Shown piece after piece: positions 53,060-62,207 of a stretch of DNA of 64,000 nucleotides (positions are counted from its first letter, which is position 1; the number at the start of each line of letters is the position of its first letter). A program made the translations under genes and the position numbers. The stretch is from Streptomyces chartreusis NRRL 3882 (GTDB lineage: Bacteria > Actinomycetota > Actinomycetes > Streptomycetales > Streptomycetaceae). The stretch covers positions 8,837,001 to 8,901,000 of the forward strand of contig NZ_LT963352.1 in assembly GCF_900236475.1 (NCBI RefSeq). Reading direction: 5' to 3'. Below the pieces are notes generated by a model. That model ran no database searches. It was not told the origin of the DNA and worked only from the letters and a program-made list of their open reading frames with translations.

Positions 53060-53629
53060 ATGACGACCGTCGACGACATGGGCTACGTGTTCCGCACTGC
53101 CCGGCCTGAGGACACCGAGGCCATCGAGGCACTCGACGGGTCCTTCACCACCCACACCATCTTCCAGGTGGCCATCACCGAGAATGGGTTCACCCTCCAG
53201 GAAATCCTGGTGGACCCGCCCATCCACAAGGTCTTCCCAGCCGACAACACCGACGACGCCGATGCCCCGGTAGCCGAGGGGGATCCGAACAGCCGCACCT
53301 TCGTCGCCGTCGGCACCGACGGCAGTCTGGCAGGCTTCGCCACTGCCTCCTACGCTTCGTGGAACCGACGGCTGGCCATCGAGGACATCGAAGTCGCTCC
53401 GGCACATCGGGGTCGGGGCGTCGGCCGCGCCCTGATCGGCCACGCCGTCAAATTCGCCAGTGAGTCCGGTGCCGGCCACATCTGGCTGGAAGTCACCAAC
53501 ATCAACGTCCCGGCGATCCACGCCTACCAGCGGATGGGATTCACCTTCTGCGGCCTGGACGCGACGCTCTACGACGGCACACCCTCATCGGGCGAACAAG
53601 CCCTCTACATGAGCATGCCCTGTCCTTGA
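53060..53629 (+). CDS. nat: Streptothricin (nourseothricin) N-acetyltransferase
   Basis: 189 residues, GNAT fold. The sequence closely follows the known streptothricin acetyltransferases Nat1/Sta: ALDGSFTTHTIFQVAITENG, NRRLAIEDIEVAPAHRGRGV (with acetyl-CoA motif RGRGVGRALIG), GHIWLEVTNINVPAIHAYQR, MGFTFCGLDATLYDGTPS and ending ALYMSMPCP. It acetylates the beta-lysine amine of streptothricins and so inactivates them. No streptothricin biosynthetic genes are nearby, so it is a stand-alone resistance gene. It lies between the two ends of an IS21-type element, which suggests acquisition by transposition. Ribosome site weak; ATG at 53060. Confidence 0.9.
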   Translation: MTTVDDMGYVFRTARPEDTEAIEALDGSFTTHTIFQVAITENGFTLQEILVDPPIHKVFPADNTDDADAPVAEGDPNSRTFVAVGTDGSLAGFATASYASWNRRLAIEDIEVAPAHRGRGVGRALIGHAVKFASESGAGHIWLEVTNINVPAIHAYQRMGFTFCGLDATLYDGTPSSGEQALYMSMPCP

Positions 53630-53839
53630 GCAGCCTGCCGACGGCTCACAGCAAAGGCCCGTACGTCGCCCACGCGACCGTCATCCCCCTGGGGAAACGT
53701 GATCGTGAGGGTGGGGAATTATCTGATGCCGAAACACTTCACGTGGGGAATTCCATGACCGTCGACAACGTCCGGCTCTCTCAAGCTTGCAGCTGGGGAC
53801 CGCCGTCCAACAACCGGTCGTTTCATCAACGATCATCCT

Positions 53840-53950
53840 TACTCCGCCACCGAGCGAAGTTCTTGCGGGCGGTCAGGGTGTCGGGGTGGTCAGGGCCCAG
53901 CGCCCGCACCGTGTCTGCCAGCAGCTCCTCGAACGCGGCCACGGCGCCGG
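53840..53950 (-). pseudogene. Tetratricopeptide-repeat fragment
   Basis: Minus strand: AAGAVAAFEELLADTVRALG followed by PDHPDTLTARKNFARWRS, the tandem TPR signature (LGPDHPDTLTxR) of large NB-ARC/TPR proteins in Streptomyces. A single repeat survives. Confidence 0.55.
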
Positions 53951-53954
53951 CCGC

Positions 53955-54165
53955 GGATGACCGGACTCACATCGGTCAAGGGGCCCCGCAGCAATGTGAA
54001 AGAGCCGGAGCAGAAGGTGAGCGCCGACAAGAAATGCGTGCCGCAGACCCCGCTCGAGGGCTTCGACGTCACCGTCGAGCGGGTCTTCCACAACGACGGC
54101 AAGGAAGTGCGACGGGAGCCGTTCCGCACCCACTACACCCACGTGACGAGATCACCTGCGAAACG
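53955..54165 (+). pseudogene. VanW-like secreted protein, C-terminal fragment
   Basis: CVPQTPLEGFDVTVERVFHN and DGKEVRREPFRTHYTHV resemble the end of VanW/G5-type cell-wall proteins (GFxVTVxRVF...G..VRRE.F.T.Y). No start or upstream domain. Confidence 0.4.
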
Positions 54166-54203
54166 CCCCGGTGATCCGAGAGTGGCCGGCCTGACCCCCG
54201 GCG

Positions 54204-54400
54204 GTGAAGCTGCTCTCCGCCAATGTCGGCAGGCCCCGCCCCACCCCTTGGAAGGCTCTCAGCGCGACAGGCCTCGACAAGCGACCCGTCGACGGCCCGG
54301 TCGCCGTCATCGCCCCCCGGCCCCAAGGGCACCGGCGCGGTCGGTCTCGTCGGAGACCGGGTCTACGACGTGAAGCACCACTGCGGTTCTCCGACCAGGC
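54204..54400 (+). pseudogene. MOSC-domain protein, 5' fragment with frameshift
   Basis: GTG-initiated KLLSANVGRPRPTPWKALSA, TGLDKRPVDGPVAVIAP, then in another frame GPKGTGAVGLVGDRVYDVKH, the start of MOSC proteins (GDxVxDxxHHGG). The remaining two thirds are absent. MOSC proteins bind molybdenum-cofactor sulfur, and a molybdopterin enzyme follows downstream. Confidence 0.6.
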
Positions 54401-54589
54401 CGCCCGTCCACGGCAGCCGGCGACTTCGTCGACGTCAGGTGAGGGTGCCGGACCTGGCTGCAGTTTGCCCGATACGCCCGGTAGAAGACTGGCTGTTCCG
54501 ACGGCCGCCAATTGCTCGGAGTGAGGCGACGGCTGCGGTCGACGTTGCTCTCGCATACGATAGTCCATGTATAGGGCAAAGAGGCAGTC

Positions 54590-56890
54590 ATGGCTGAGAA
54601 ACCGATCAAACCGTCCGTATCGGATGTGACCTCGTCAGGACCCGAGAAGGCCAGCGTCGGAATTCACGGCATCACCGAGTCCGCGCGGTATTCCATGGCC
54701 GAAATGGGGCCGAAGCGGAGTCTGCAGACGCTGTTGAAGGTGAACCACGTCGACGGTTTCGACTGTCCGAGCTGTGCGTGGGGCGACCCCGATCCCGACC
54801 ACCGGAAGATCGCGGAGTTCTGCGAGAACGGCGCGAAGGCCGTCGCGTGGGAGGCCACGCGCAAACGCGTCGACGCGGCGTTCTTCGCCGAGCACTCCGT
54901 CGCTGACCTGCGGGAGCGGGACGGTCACTGGCTGGAGTCGCAGGGCCGGCTGGCCCAGCCGATGCACCTCGCCCCCGGCGCGACGCACTACGCGCCCATC
55001 TCGTGGGAGGACGCGCTCGCGCTCACCGCCGATCGCCTGCTCGGCCTCGCCGATCCGAACCGTGCCGTCTTCTACACCAGCGGCCGGACGAGCAACGAGG
55101 CCGCCTTCCTCTACCAGTTGCTGGCGCGCAGGCTCGGCACGAACAATCTGCCCGACTGCTCGAACATGTGCCACGAGTCGAGCGGCGAGGCCCTGAGCGC
55201 GACCATCGGCGTCGGAAAAGGTCTCATCACGATCTCCGACATCACCGATTACGCGGACTTGATCATCATCGTGGGCCAGAATCCCGGCACCTGCCACCCC
55301 CGCATGCTCAGCGCGCTCGAACAGGCCAAGCGGCGCGGCGCCCGCATCGTCGCAGTCAACCCGCTCCCCGAAGCCGGGTTCGGCCGCTACCACAACCCAC
55401 AGACCGCGCGCGGCCTGGTCGGCCCGGGCACGCAGCTCGCCGACCGCTGGCTCCCGGTGCGCATCAACGGCGATCTGGCCCTTTTCGCGGGCCTGAACCG
55501 TACCCTGGTCGACCGGGAGGACTCCCAGCCGGGCTCCGTGCTCGACCACCACTTCATCGACCGGTACTGCGACGGCTTCGAAGCGGCCGCAACGGCATGG
55601 CGCGCCCTGGACTGGTCGCAGATCGAGACGATGGCCGGCCTGCCCCGCCGCCTGATCGAGGACTGCGCGGCCGACGTGCTCGCCGCGGACAGCGTCATCG
55701 TCTGCTGGGCGATGGGCCTCACCCAGCACCGCAACGCCGTGGCAACCATCCGCGAGATCGTCAACTTCCTCCTGTTGCGCGGCAATATCGGGCGCCCCGG
55801 TGCCGGGCCCGCCCCGATCCGCGGGCACAGCAACGTCCAGGGCGACCGCAGCATGGGCATCTGGGAGAGGATGCCGCAACCGTTCCTGGACAGGATCCGC
55901 GACGAGTTCGGGTTCGATCCGCCCCGTGCCCACGGCCTGGACACCGTCGGCTCGATCAAGGCCATGCGCGACGGTGAGGTCGACGTGTTCATGGGCCTCG
56001 GCGGCAACTTCGCCGCGGCCACGCCGGACACGCAGGTCACGGAGACCGCGCTGGCCAACTGCGCCCTCACCGTCCACGTCGCGACCAAGCTGAACCGGTC
56101 CCATCTGTGCCACGGCACCGAGGCGTTGCTTCTGCCCTGCCTCGGCCGCACCGAGCGCGACCGGCAGGTCTCCGGCGAGCAGTTCGTGACGGTCGAGGAC
56201 ACGATGGCCATGGTGCACTCGTCGCACGGACGGCTCCTTCCGGGATCACCGCACCTGCGCAGCGAGGTCGCGATCATCGCCGACCTCGGGCACGCTCTCT
56301 TCGGCGACGACCTCGGCTGGCGCGGCATGCGCGACGACTACGCCGTGATCCGCCGCCACATCGAGCATGTCTGCCCCGGATTCCACGCATACGAGGAGCG
56401 CGTCCGACAGCCCGGCGGCTTCATGCTCCCCCGGGCACCGCGCGACTCCCGCACCTTTCCCACGTCGACCGGCAAGGCGCAGTTCACGGTCAACCCACCG
56501 ACCGCGCCCGAAGTTCCGCCGGGACACCTGCTGCTGACGACGGTACGGTCGCACGACCAGTTCAACACCACCGTCTACGGCCTCGACGACCGTTACCGCG
56601 GCATCAAGGGAGGACGGCGGGTCGTCTTCCTCAACCGGAAGGACCTCCGCGACCTCCACCTCCACGACGGCGACCTGGTCGATCTGATCAGCGTCAACCC
56701 GGACGGTGAACGCCGCGCCCCCGGCTTCCGCGCCGTCCGCTATCCGACGCCGCGCGGCTGCGCCGCCGCCTACTACCCGGAGACAAACGTGCTGGTCGCC
56801 CTGGACTCCACGGCCGACACCAGTAACACGCCGGTGACCAAATCCATCGTGATCCGCATCGAACCCTCCGGCGGGGGAGCTTCGGTGTGA
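54590..56890 (+). CDS. FdhF/YdeP-family molybdopterin oxidoreductase
   Basis: 766 residues. NHVDGFDCPSCAWGDPDPDH at the N-terminus, then the molybdopterin core: FYTSGRTSNEAAFLYQLLAR, DCSNMCHESSGEALSATIGV, IIIVGQNPGTCHPRMLSALE, RGNIGRPGAGPAPIRGHSNV and GDRSMGIWERM. The C-terminal cofactor-binding domain begins near GHLLLTTVRSHDQFNTTVYG. Family length is about 760. YdeP-type proteins lack the usual N-terminal iron-sulfur cluster and have been linked to acid or stress resistance; the substrate is unsettled. GAGG lies before the ATG. Stands alone apart from the MOSC relic. Confidence 0.9.
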   Translation: MAEKPIKPSVSDVTSSGPEKASVGIHGITESARYSMAEMGPKRSLQTLLKVNHVDGFDCPSCAWGDPDPDHRKIAEFCENGAKAVAWEATRKRVDAAFFAEHSVADLRERDGHWLESQGRLAQPMHLAPGATHYAPISWEDALALTADRLLGLADPNRAVFYTSGRTSNEAAFLYQLLARRLGTNNLPDCSNMCHESSGEALSATIGVGKGLITISDITDYADLIIIVGQNPGTCHPRMLSALEQAKRRGARIVAVNPLPEAGFGRYHNPQTARGLVGPGTQLADRWLPVRINGDLALFAGLNRTLVDREDSQPGSVLDHHFIDRYCDGFEAAATAWRALDWSQIETMAGLPRRLIEDCAADVLAADSVIVCWAMGLTQHRNAVATIREIVNFLLLRGNIGRPGAGPAPIRGHSNVQGDRSMGIWERMPQPFLDRIRDEFGFDPPRAHGLDTVGSIKAMRDGEVDVFMGLGGNFAAATPDTQVTETALANCALTVHVATKLNRSHLCHGTEALLLPCLGRTERDRQVSGEQFVTVEDTMAMVHSSHGRLLPGSPHLRSEVAIIADLGHALFGDDLGWRGMRDDYAVIRRHIEHVCPGFHAYEERVRQPGGFMLPRAPRDSRTFPTSTGKAQFTVNPPTAPEVPPGHLLLTTVRSHDQFNTTVYGLDDRYRGIKGGRRVVFLNRKDLRDLHLHDGDLVDLISVNPDGERRAPGFRAVRYPTPRGCAAAYYPETNVLVALDSTADTSNTPVTKSIVIRIEPSGGGASV

Positions 56891-58003
56891 CGGTCAGGTC
56901 AGAGGCGGGACTCACCCTGCTGTGAGGTCGGGGCCTCGGTCCCGCGGCCCGGATCCGGAGACCTTGCCCTTGGTGGAGGTCTTCGCGGCCGCCAACGACC
57001 GGGGGGCCTCACCGAAGGCTCTCAGCCCGGCGAAGTTCCACGTTCCATGACTGCCGTGGCGTCAGCGGGCATTCGTCTCCGGATTCGTCGCGGACCCGGC
57101 TCTCGCCCGGGCCCTGTGCGCGCGGGCCGCCGAGGCCGGGCTGGTCGTACGGGGAGGCTGGAGGCAACCTCGACTGGTCCGCCGCCTCCTTACGCGCTGG
57201 CCGCAACATCCGCAGGCTGTGCTCGCGTCACCGGCAGGCCGCCCCGCCGGACGTCGACGGCGACCTGGTCGACTACGGCGAGATCATCTCCCGCTTCCCG
57301 CAGGCCTACCCGGCCTGAACTGCTGCGCAGGTCGCTGGACCGGCTCGCCGACGGCTGCGAGTCGATCACCCGGTACCTCGGGGGGTGCAACGAGTACTGG
57401 AACGAAGAGAACAAGAAGGTGTTCGGGGCTCCCTAGCAAGGCGGAAGCGGCATCGGCCTGGAGGTCCTGGAGGTCCTGGAGGTCCGCGCCTGGTACCGGC
57501 CGGTCCTCCAGGCCGGCGATCCCCGGCCGCTGAAGGAATTCGCGCACTGGGATGCCGAGCAAGAGCGGCTGACCGCGAGCAAGATCACCTCCACCTCCAC
57601 GGACACCCAGCTGGAGGCCTGGGCCGAACTCGAGGAGGAGAACGCCGCGCGCCACGGCTGGCGCCTGCTGCGCAGGAGGCCGCCTACCAGTACCGGGCGC
57701 AGCTGTCCGACCGGCCTGGGACCTCCTGGCGGTGGTCAGCGCCGACATCGCCGGCATGGAAGACGCCGACGTCCCGTGCCCCGACAAGCAACTGGAGCCA
57801 GCGCGCGCCGAGCGCACGAACCGGTCGCAGCGGCAATCAGCTGGGGCCGGACCGACAGCGAAGTCGCCATCCGCGCCCGGGTGCCCCGGCGGTCGGTACG
57901 CCAGCTCCGCGACGGCGCCGACGCCACAGCAGCCGGAAGCCAGCAGCAGTAGAGCGTGTCCGGGACTGCCGTCAACAGCCCCGGACACCGGACCATCATC
58001 TAC
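56891..58003. other. Decayed DNA, possible plasmid-gene relics
   Basis: Over 1.1 kb with only protein-like pieces on the plus strand: ESITRYLGGCNEYWNEENKK near 57360, then EFAHWDAEQERLTASKITST and LEAWAELEEENAARHGWRLL near 57540-57670, and AYQYRAQLSDR after. They may come from one gene with frameshifts. I do not recognise the family; there is no intact gene here. Confidence 0.4.
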
Positions 58004-58032
58004 CCGGAGCCCCGCCTCGTGCGGGGCTCCGG
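58004..58032 (+). terminator. Perfect 12-bp hairpin
   Basis: CCGGAGCCCCGC (58004-58015) pairs with GCGGGGCTCCGG (58021-58032) around a 5-base loop. A classic strong Streptomyces terminator, now left among relics; the gene it served is uncertain. Confidence 0.7.
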
Positions 58033-58278
58033 CCGTTGCCCGGCTCGCGCGGACGCGTGCGGGCGAACTCCGGCTCTTTCCCCACGGGCAGCAATCATCC
58101 TTCCCTACGCTGGCTGCACGCCCTGCGACCGAGCCGCGCTACGGGAGTCTCGCCTGGTTCGCCTGAGACCCTGGTCACAGCGGCGGAGGCTCCTCTTGAG
58201 TGGACCGGCGGGCGTTCACTCAACCTGGGCAGACATTGGGTTCCCCCCAGAGCCGCACCGTGCGGCTACCGTGGAGGC

Positions 58279-58525
58279 ATGCCCAAGGAGATCCGCATCG
58301 AAGTCGATGACGAGCAGTACGCCCAGCTGGAGCGCGAGGCGACCAGCTGCATGAGGATCCCGATACGTACGCCGGTCGCGTCCTGACGCAGGGGCTGCAC
58401 AAAGCGCGGTTCCTCGAGGGCTGCGCCGAGTTTCTGGCCGTGCCCGGGATGCGCGAGGAGTTCGCCCGGCGGTTCGGCCCGCGCCCGGGCCCAGCGCAAC
58501 CGCAGCCTGAGGCGGACCGCTCGCA
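58279..58525 (+). pseudogene. Antitoxin-like protein, frameshifted
   Basis: ATG start MPKEIRIEVDDEQYAQLERE; near 58345 the frame shifts and continues EDPDTYAGRVLTQGLHKARF, LEGCAEFLAVPGMREEFARR and FGPRPGPAQPQPEADRSQ. A small acidic/basic protein directly upstream of a toxin relic, as in type II toxin-antitoxin pairs. Confidence 0.5.
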
Positions 58526-58770
58526 GTGGACCTGCCTATTGATCTTCCGTGGCTGCTGGAGCTTGCCCGCACGCAGCTGGGGGACCGGACGTGACGGACT
58601 GGGGATCGATCGAGGCCGCCCGTGCCCGACACTGCTTCCGTGTGATGGACGGTCTCGTCTACGACCAGCCCCACCACCGGGCCACCCCATTGTTCCACTC
58701 GTTGTGCCGCCTGCAGGCGCTGGAGCACCTGGAGACCGCGCGCGTCAGAGACGGGTGTGGCACCGTTTGA
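58526..58770 (+). pseudogene. Toxin relic (Fic/Doc-like partner)
   Basis: GTG start: DLPIDLPWLLELARTQLGDR; after a shift near 58590 TDWGSIEAARARHCFRVMDG, LVYDQPHHRATPLFHSLCRL and QALEHLETA, then a stop. The pattern resembles the N-terminal part of actinobacterial Doc-type toxins; the HPFxxGN catalytic region is absent. Broken and truncated. Confidence 0.45.
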
Positions 58771-58773
58771 CGT

Positions 58774-58820
58774 GGGGCCGGGTCCGTCCCTCCCCCCCCC
58801 GTGGTGCCGGACCCGGCCTC
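58774..58820. terminator. Hairpin after the toxin relic
   Basis: GGCCGGGTCCG near 58776-58786 pairs with CGGACCCGGCC at 58808-58818, with a 21-base loop holding a run of ten Cs. Likely terminator. Confidence 0.5.
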
Positions 58821-58995
58821 ATTGTGTGTCGTCTGTGCCGGTGTCCCGGCCCGCACTCGGGTGGGGAGGCCGGGGGGAGGACCTGCCGCAGCTCGGCGTA
58901 CAGGCGCAGCCGTACGCCAGGCTGGCCCGGCTCAGCCACATGTGCTTGACACGCCGACGTTCTCTTCAGGCTCGGGATTCACCCGACCGAAGGAA

Positions 58996-59385
58996 ATGTC
59001 AGTGCCGGCATCTACCGTCAAAGGCATGACCCCTTCGCCGAACTCCCGTGACAGCGCATGGGTTTTGGAGGCCATCATCCGGACAGCGCCGGCCGCCGAT
59101 CCCCGCTGGCAAGAACAGCTGGACAGGCTCCGCCCGGTCGCAACGTACGACCGAGAGACCCAGACCTGGCATGCGCGCCTCGGCGCGCTGGACCTGGCGG
59201 GCATGCGAGTGCTGCAGACCCTCTTCGACGCCGCGCACATCCATGGCACCGAGGTGCGCCTCGCGCCCGTGCCCGTCCCGGCGTACTGGAATGGCCCCAC
59301 CTTCACGAAGGACCCGGAAGTGGCCTCCCTTGTGGAGGCGCAGGCCGACCCGGGGCGGCCGCTCGGCCAGCTGCCTCTCGCCTGA
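58996..59385 (+). CDS. Hypothetical protein
   Basis: About 129 residues from ATG 58996; ATG 59026 is also possible. Content: SAWVLEAIIRTAPAADPRWQ, QTWHARLGALDLAGMRVLQT, LFDAAHIHGTEVRLAPVPVP, then a short tail. No signal peptide or membrane helix. Third-position GC and smooth composition suggest a real gene. Function unknown. Confidence 0.6.
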   Translation: MSVPASTVKGMTPSPNSRDSAWVLEAIIRTAPAADPRWQEQLDRLRPVATYDRETQTWHARLGALDLAGMRVLQTLFDAAHIHGTEVRLAPVPVPAYWNGPTFTKDPEVASLVEAQADPGRPLGQLPLA

Positions 59386-59454
59386 GTAGCCCGCGGAGGA
59401 CGAGGACTTCCTGTCCGGTGTCGGCGCTGGAGGCGGCGAGCGCAGGAGTGCCTA

Positions 59455-60463
59455 CCAACGCCCGCGACTGTCGCGCTTATGTCGCACGGCGAGAGCGGCG
59501 GGATAGAGCACGTGGTGCCCATAGCGAGCATGGGCGCGATCGGCGACGGCCTCGATAGCGAGGGGCTTGTCGTCCTGCATGTCGAGGGTGAGCTGTCGCG
59601 TGGCCCGGCCGGGCGAAGCGCATCGGCGCGCAGTGCGATGCTGCGCACTCGGGCGCGCTGGAGGCCGAGCGATTCGTAGACCGCGTAGGCTGCGCGGGCC
59701 AGGAGCACGGTGTGCTGAGTCGCTTCGGGCAGGGCACGGCTGCGGCGGGTTGAGCTGTGGTCGGCGTAGCGGATGGTGCAGGTCAAGCCGCTGGCGATGT
59801 GGTCGGCGTTGCGCAGGCGGGCACCGAGGTCGTCTGCGAGGGCGAGCAGGGCGCGCCGGTGCTCGGCCGGGTCGAGCTCGTCGCGGACAAAGCGGTGCTC
59901 GGTGCTGATGCTCGCCGGGGTCGGGGTGGGGTCGACGACCTGGGTGTCGCGGCCCCGCGCATGTTTGTGGAGGGCGCGGCCGGCCCGGGCCCCGAGCAGA
60001 CGTTGCAGCGTGAGCTGGGGACTTCGACGACGTCGCCGACGGTGTGCAGGCCGTACTCGCCGAGCGTCATGGCCGTCTTCGCCCCCACGCCGGGCAACTC
60101 CCGGGCCGGGCGCGGGGACAGAAAGGCGGCGATCGCCTCGGGGGAGTCGTCGACGATGGTGCGCTGCCCGGGCGGGGTCAGTGCGCAGGCCATCGCAGCG
60201 AGCATCCGGTTGGGTGCGCAACCCGCCGAGCTGCGCAGGCCGAAGTGGGCGAGCACGCGCAACTGGACCAACTCGGTCAGCCCGCGGGCATCCCGCTTCC
60301 AGTACGGAATCGCCCCGGTGATGTCGAGGGCTGCACTGTCCGGCTCGATCATCTGCACGCGCGGCGTGATGTTCTCCAGCAGGTGGCGCAGCCGCTCGGG
60401 AAGGTCGGCATCCGGATCGGGCTGGAGGTCGAGGCGGAGGTGGAGGATGTAGCGGCCTCGCAT
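59455..60463 (-). pseudogene. Y-family DNA polymerase, frameshifted
   Basis: From ATG 60463: YILHLRLDLQPDPDADLPER, SAALDITGAIPYWKRDARGL, CAPNRMLAAMACALTPPGQR, ELPGVGAKTAMTLGEYGLHT and VGDVVEVP. Near 60025 the frame shifts: QLTLQRLLGARAGRALHKHA, HRFVRDELDPAEHRRALLAL, then AYAVYESLGLQRARVRSIAL, with a further shift near 59640. The order is that of a full DinB/ImuB-like polymerase with helix-hairpin-helix and little-finger parts. At least two frameshifts make it inactive. Confidence 0.7.
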
Positions 60464-60754
60464 GGTGATCACCCGGCGCTTCCCGGGTTCACCAGACGCC
60501 TCAAACTGTCTCGCCACCGCGTCGCGGGAAGGGCTTTGACGGCAGACGCTGGATGCAGAGCAATCTCGCGCAGGCACCTCGTCACGCACCCATCTCCAGG
60601 GGTTGAGGTAGTCCCCCCTCCCAATAGCATCATATCGAACATGATTCGAACGGTGTGGCTCCGACCAGATGCGATTGCCTAGACCCGGCCGCCACGGCGG
60701 CTCGCAAAGGCCACGAAGGTCTCGCGTTCCGACTGCTCAGGACCCTCGGAAGGG
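60464..60754. other. Gap with no recognised gene
   Basis: About 290 bases between the polymerase relic's start and the HxlR gene end. Contains the relic's former promoter. An AT-richer patch at 60625-60650 is the only feature. Confidence 0.35.
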
Positions 60755-61180
60755 TCAGCTTGTCGCGCTCGTCGGCTTCGTTGTCGCTTGACCGAAGCGA
60801 GTGCGGTGTTCACGGATTTCGTCGTGATGGGCCGAGGCCCAGTCGATCAGGGAACCGACGATGTCGAGGAGGCTGATGCCGAGGGGCGTGAGGGCGTACT
60901 CAACGCGCGGCGGGACCTCGGCGTATGCGGTTCGGGTGACCAGGCCGTCCTGGACGAGCTGTCGCAGGGTGAGGGTGAGCATGCGCTGGGAGATGCCTGG
61001 CACCGTGTTTTGCAGATCGGAGTAGCGGCGCACCCCGCGTTGCAGGGTGGCGATCACGAGCAGTGTCCACTTGTCGCCGACGCGGTCGAGGATCTCGCGG
61101 ATGAAGCCGGACTGCCCTGCCGGGATACGAGCGCAGGGCCCCGCCGGCATCGTGGTCCCGGGTACAGCAGCGGTGTCCAT
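60755..61180 (-). CDS. HxlR-family transcriptional regulator
   Basis: 141 residues. IREILDRVGDKWTLLVIATL is the HxlR opening motif, followed by the wing GVRRYSDLQNTVPGISQRML, LTLRQLVQDGLVTRTAYAEV and PPRVEYALTPLGISLLDIVG. A cysteine (PCARIPA) near the N-terminus could sense electrophiles or oxidants, as in HypR/YodB-type members. ATG 61180 preferred for spacing to AAAGGG. Divergent from the azoreductase gene, its probable target. Confidence 0.9.
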   Translation of the reverse strand: MDTAAVPGTTMPAGPCARIPAGQSGFIREILDRVGDKWTLLVIATLQRGVRRYSDLQNTVPGISQRMLTLTLRQLVQDGLVTRTAYAEVPPRVEYALTPLGISLLDIVGSLIDWASAHHDEIREHRTRFGQATTKPTSATS

Positions 61181-61286
61181 AGCGCACATGCCCTTTCGGT
61201 ACAGACACGAATGTGCCTTTTGTAGAGGTCTCCATACTGTCGCATGATGGCGCTGCGCACAAAAGATAAGTATCGGAGGCGCCTTC

Positions 61287-61925
61287 ATGTCCTATCTGCT
61301 GCACATCGATTCCTCCTCCCGGGGCGCCGATTCCGTGTCCCGGCAGGTCGCCCGGTCGTTTCGGGATTCCTGGCGGGGGCCGGTCGTCCACCGTGACCTC
61401 GAAGCCGCACCGGTGCCCCACCTCAGTGCCGCCGTCATCACTGCCCACCGCACGGACAAGGCCGAACGCACCGCGGAGCAGGCCGCGATCGCGGCGGTCC
61501 AGGAGGAACTGATTGAGGAGTTCCTCGGTGCGAGCGCCTACCTGTTCACGGTGCCGATGTACAACTACTCGATGCCCTCCGTGTTCAAGGCATGGCTGGA
61601 CCAGATCATGGTCGTGGGCGTCACGATGGCCCTTCCCGACAGCCCGCCGGCCGCCGGCCGCCCGGCCCTGGTGATCTCCGCCCGCGGCGGCGGCTACGGC
61701 CCCGGCACCCCCAACCACGGCATGGACCACGTGGTACCCGCACTGGAAACCGTCCTGGGCCATCGGCTGACGCTGGGCCTCGACGTGAACATCCTGACGC
61801 CCGAGCTCACCCTCGCCCCCGTCGTTCCCTACATGTCCGAGTTCATACCGCTGCACGAGGCGTCCCTGGCGGACTCCCATGAGCAGGCCCGCAAGCTGGC
61901 CGACGCCTTCCAGGCCGCCCTGTAG
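61287..61925 (+). CDS. azoR: FMN-dependent NADH-azoreductase
   Basis: 212 residues of the AzoR/flavodoxin-like fold: LLHIDSSSRGADSVSRQVAR (FMN phosphate loop), FTVPMYNYSMPSVFKAWLDQ (PMYNxxxP motif) and LVISARGGGYGP. Reduces quinones and azo compounds with NADH, protecting from electrophilic quinones. GGAGG before the ATG. The divergent HxlR regulator fits the YodB-AzoR pattern, in which quinones relieve repression. Confidence 0.92.
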   Translation: MSYLLHIDSSSRGADSVSRQVARSFRDSWRGPVVHRDLEAAPVPHLSAAVITAHRTDKAERTAEQAAIAAVQEELIEEFLGASAYLFTVPMYNYSMPSVFKAWLDQIMVVGVTMALPDSPPAAGRPALVISARGGGYGPGTPNHGMDHVVPALETVLGHRLTLGLDVNILTPELTLAPVVPYMSEFIPLHEASLADSHEQARKLADAFQAAL

Positions 61926-62207
61926 CGGCCGAAAGGGTCGCCTTCGCCGCACCCGGTGCTGAGCTCCCTCGGCCGTCCTGTCCGTTTCGACGCACGGCTG
62001 CGGAACCAGAGCGTCGCGAAGGCCCGGCTGCGCTGGCGGGACGGAACCCGCCGTCACAGGCCGATGCGGTCTCCTGCTCCTCCAGCAGGTCGCCGACACC
62101 TGTCCTTCGGCCGCGTGACCGTACGGACCCAACCCGCACCCCGCCGCTGGCCGTCTCCGTGGCCCACACCAACCCGGGGACACGGCTTGCACAGAAATGA
62201 GGCTCCC

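Larger units (their letters stand above)
52272..53760. mobile_element. IS21-family remnant enclosing a resistance gene
   Basis: Left end: two copies of GGTCACGTAATTCCCC (52272-52287 and 52296-52311). Right end: GGGGAATTATCTGATGCC near 53713 and GGGGAATTCCATGACC (53745-53760), in inverse orientation as expected of IS21 multiple terminal repeats. Inside are a deleted istB (minus) and an intact streptothricin acetyltransferase gene where the istA transposase should be. The right end has diverged, so it is unlikely to move by itself. Confidence 0.65.

Noticed and set aside
54590..56890. A true formate dehydrogenase
   Set aside because: The N-terminal iron-sulfur cysteine set and a selenocysteine/cysteine active-site context of FdhF are not evident, and no partner subunits are adjacent; YdeP-type is the better call.
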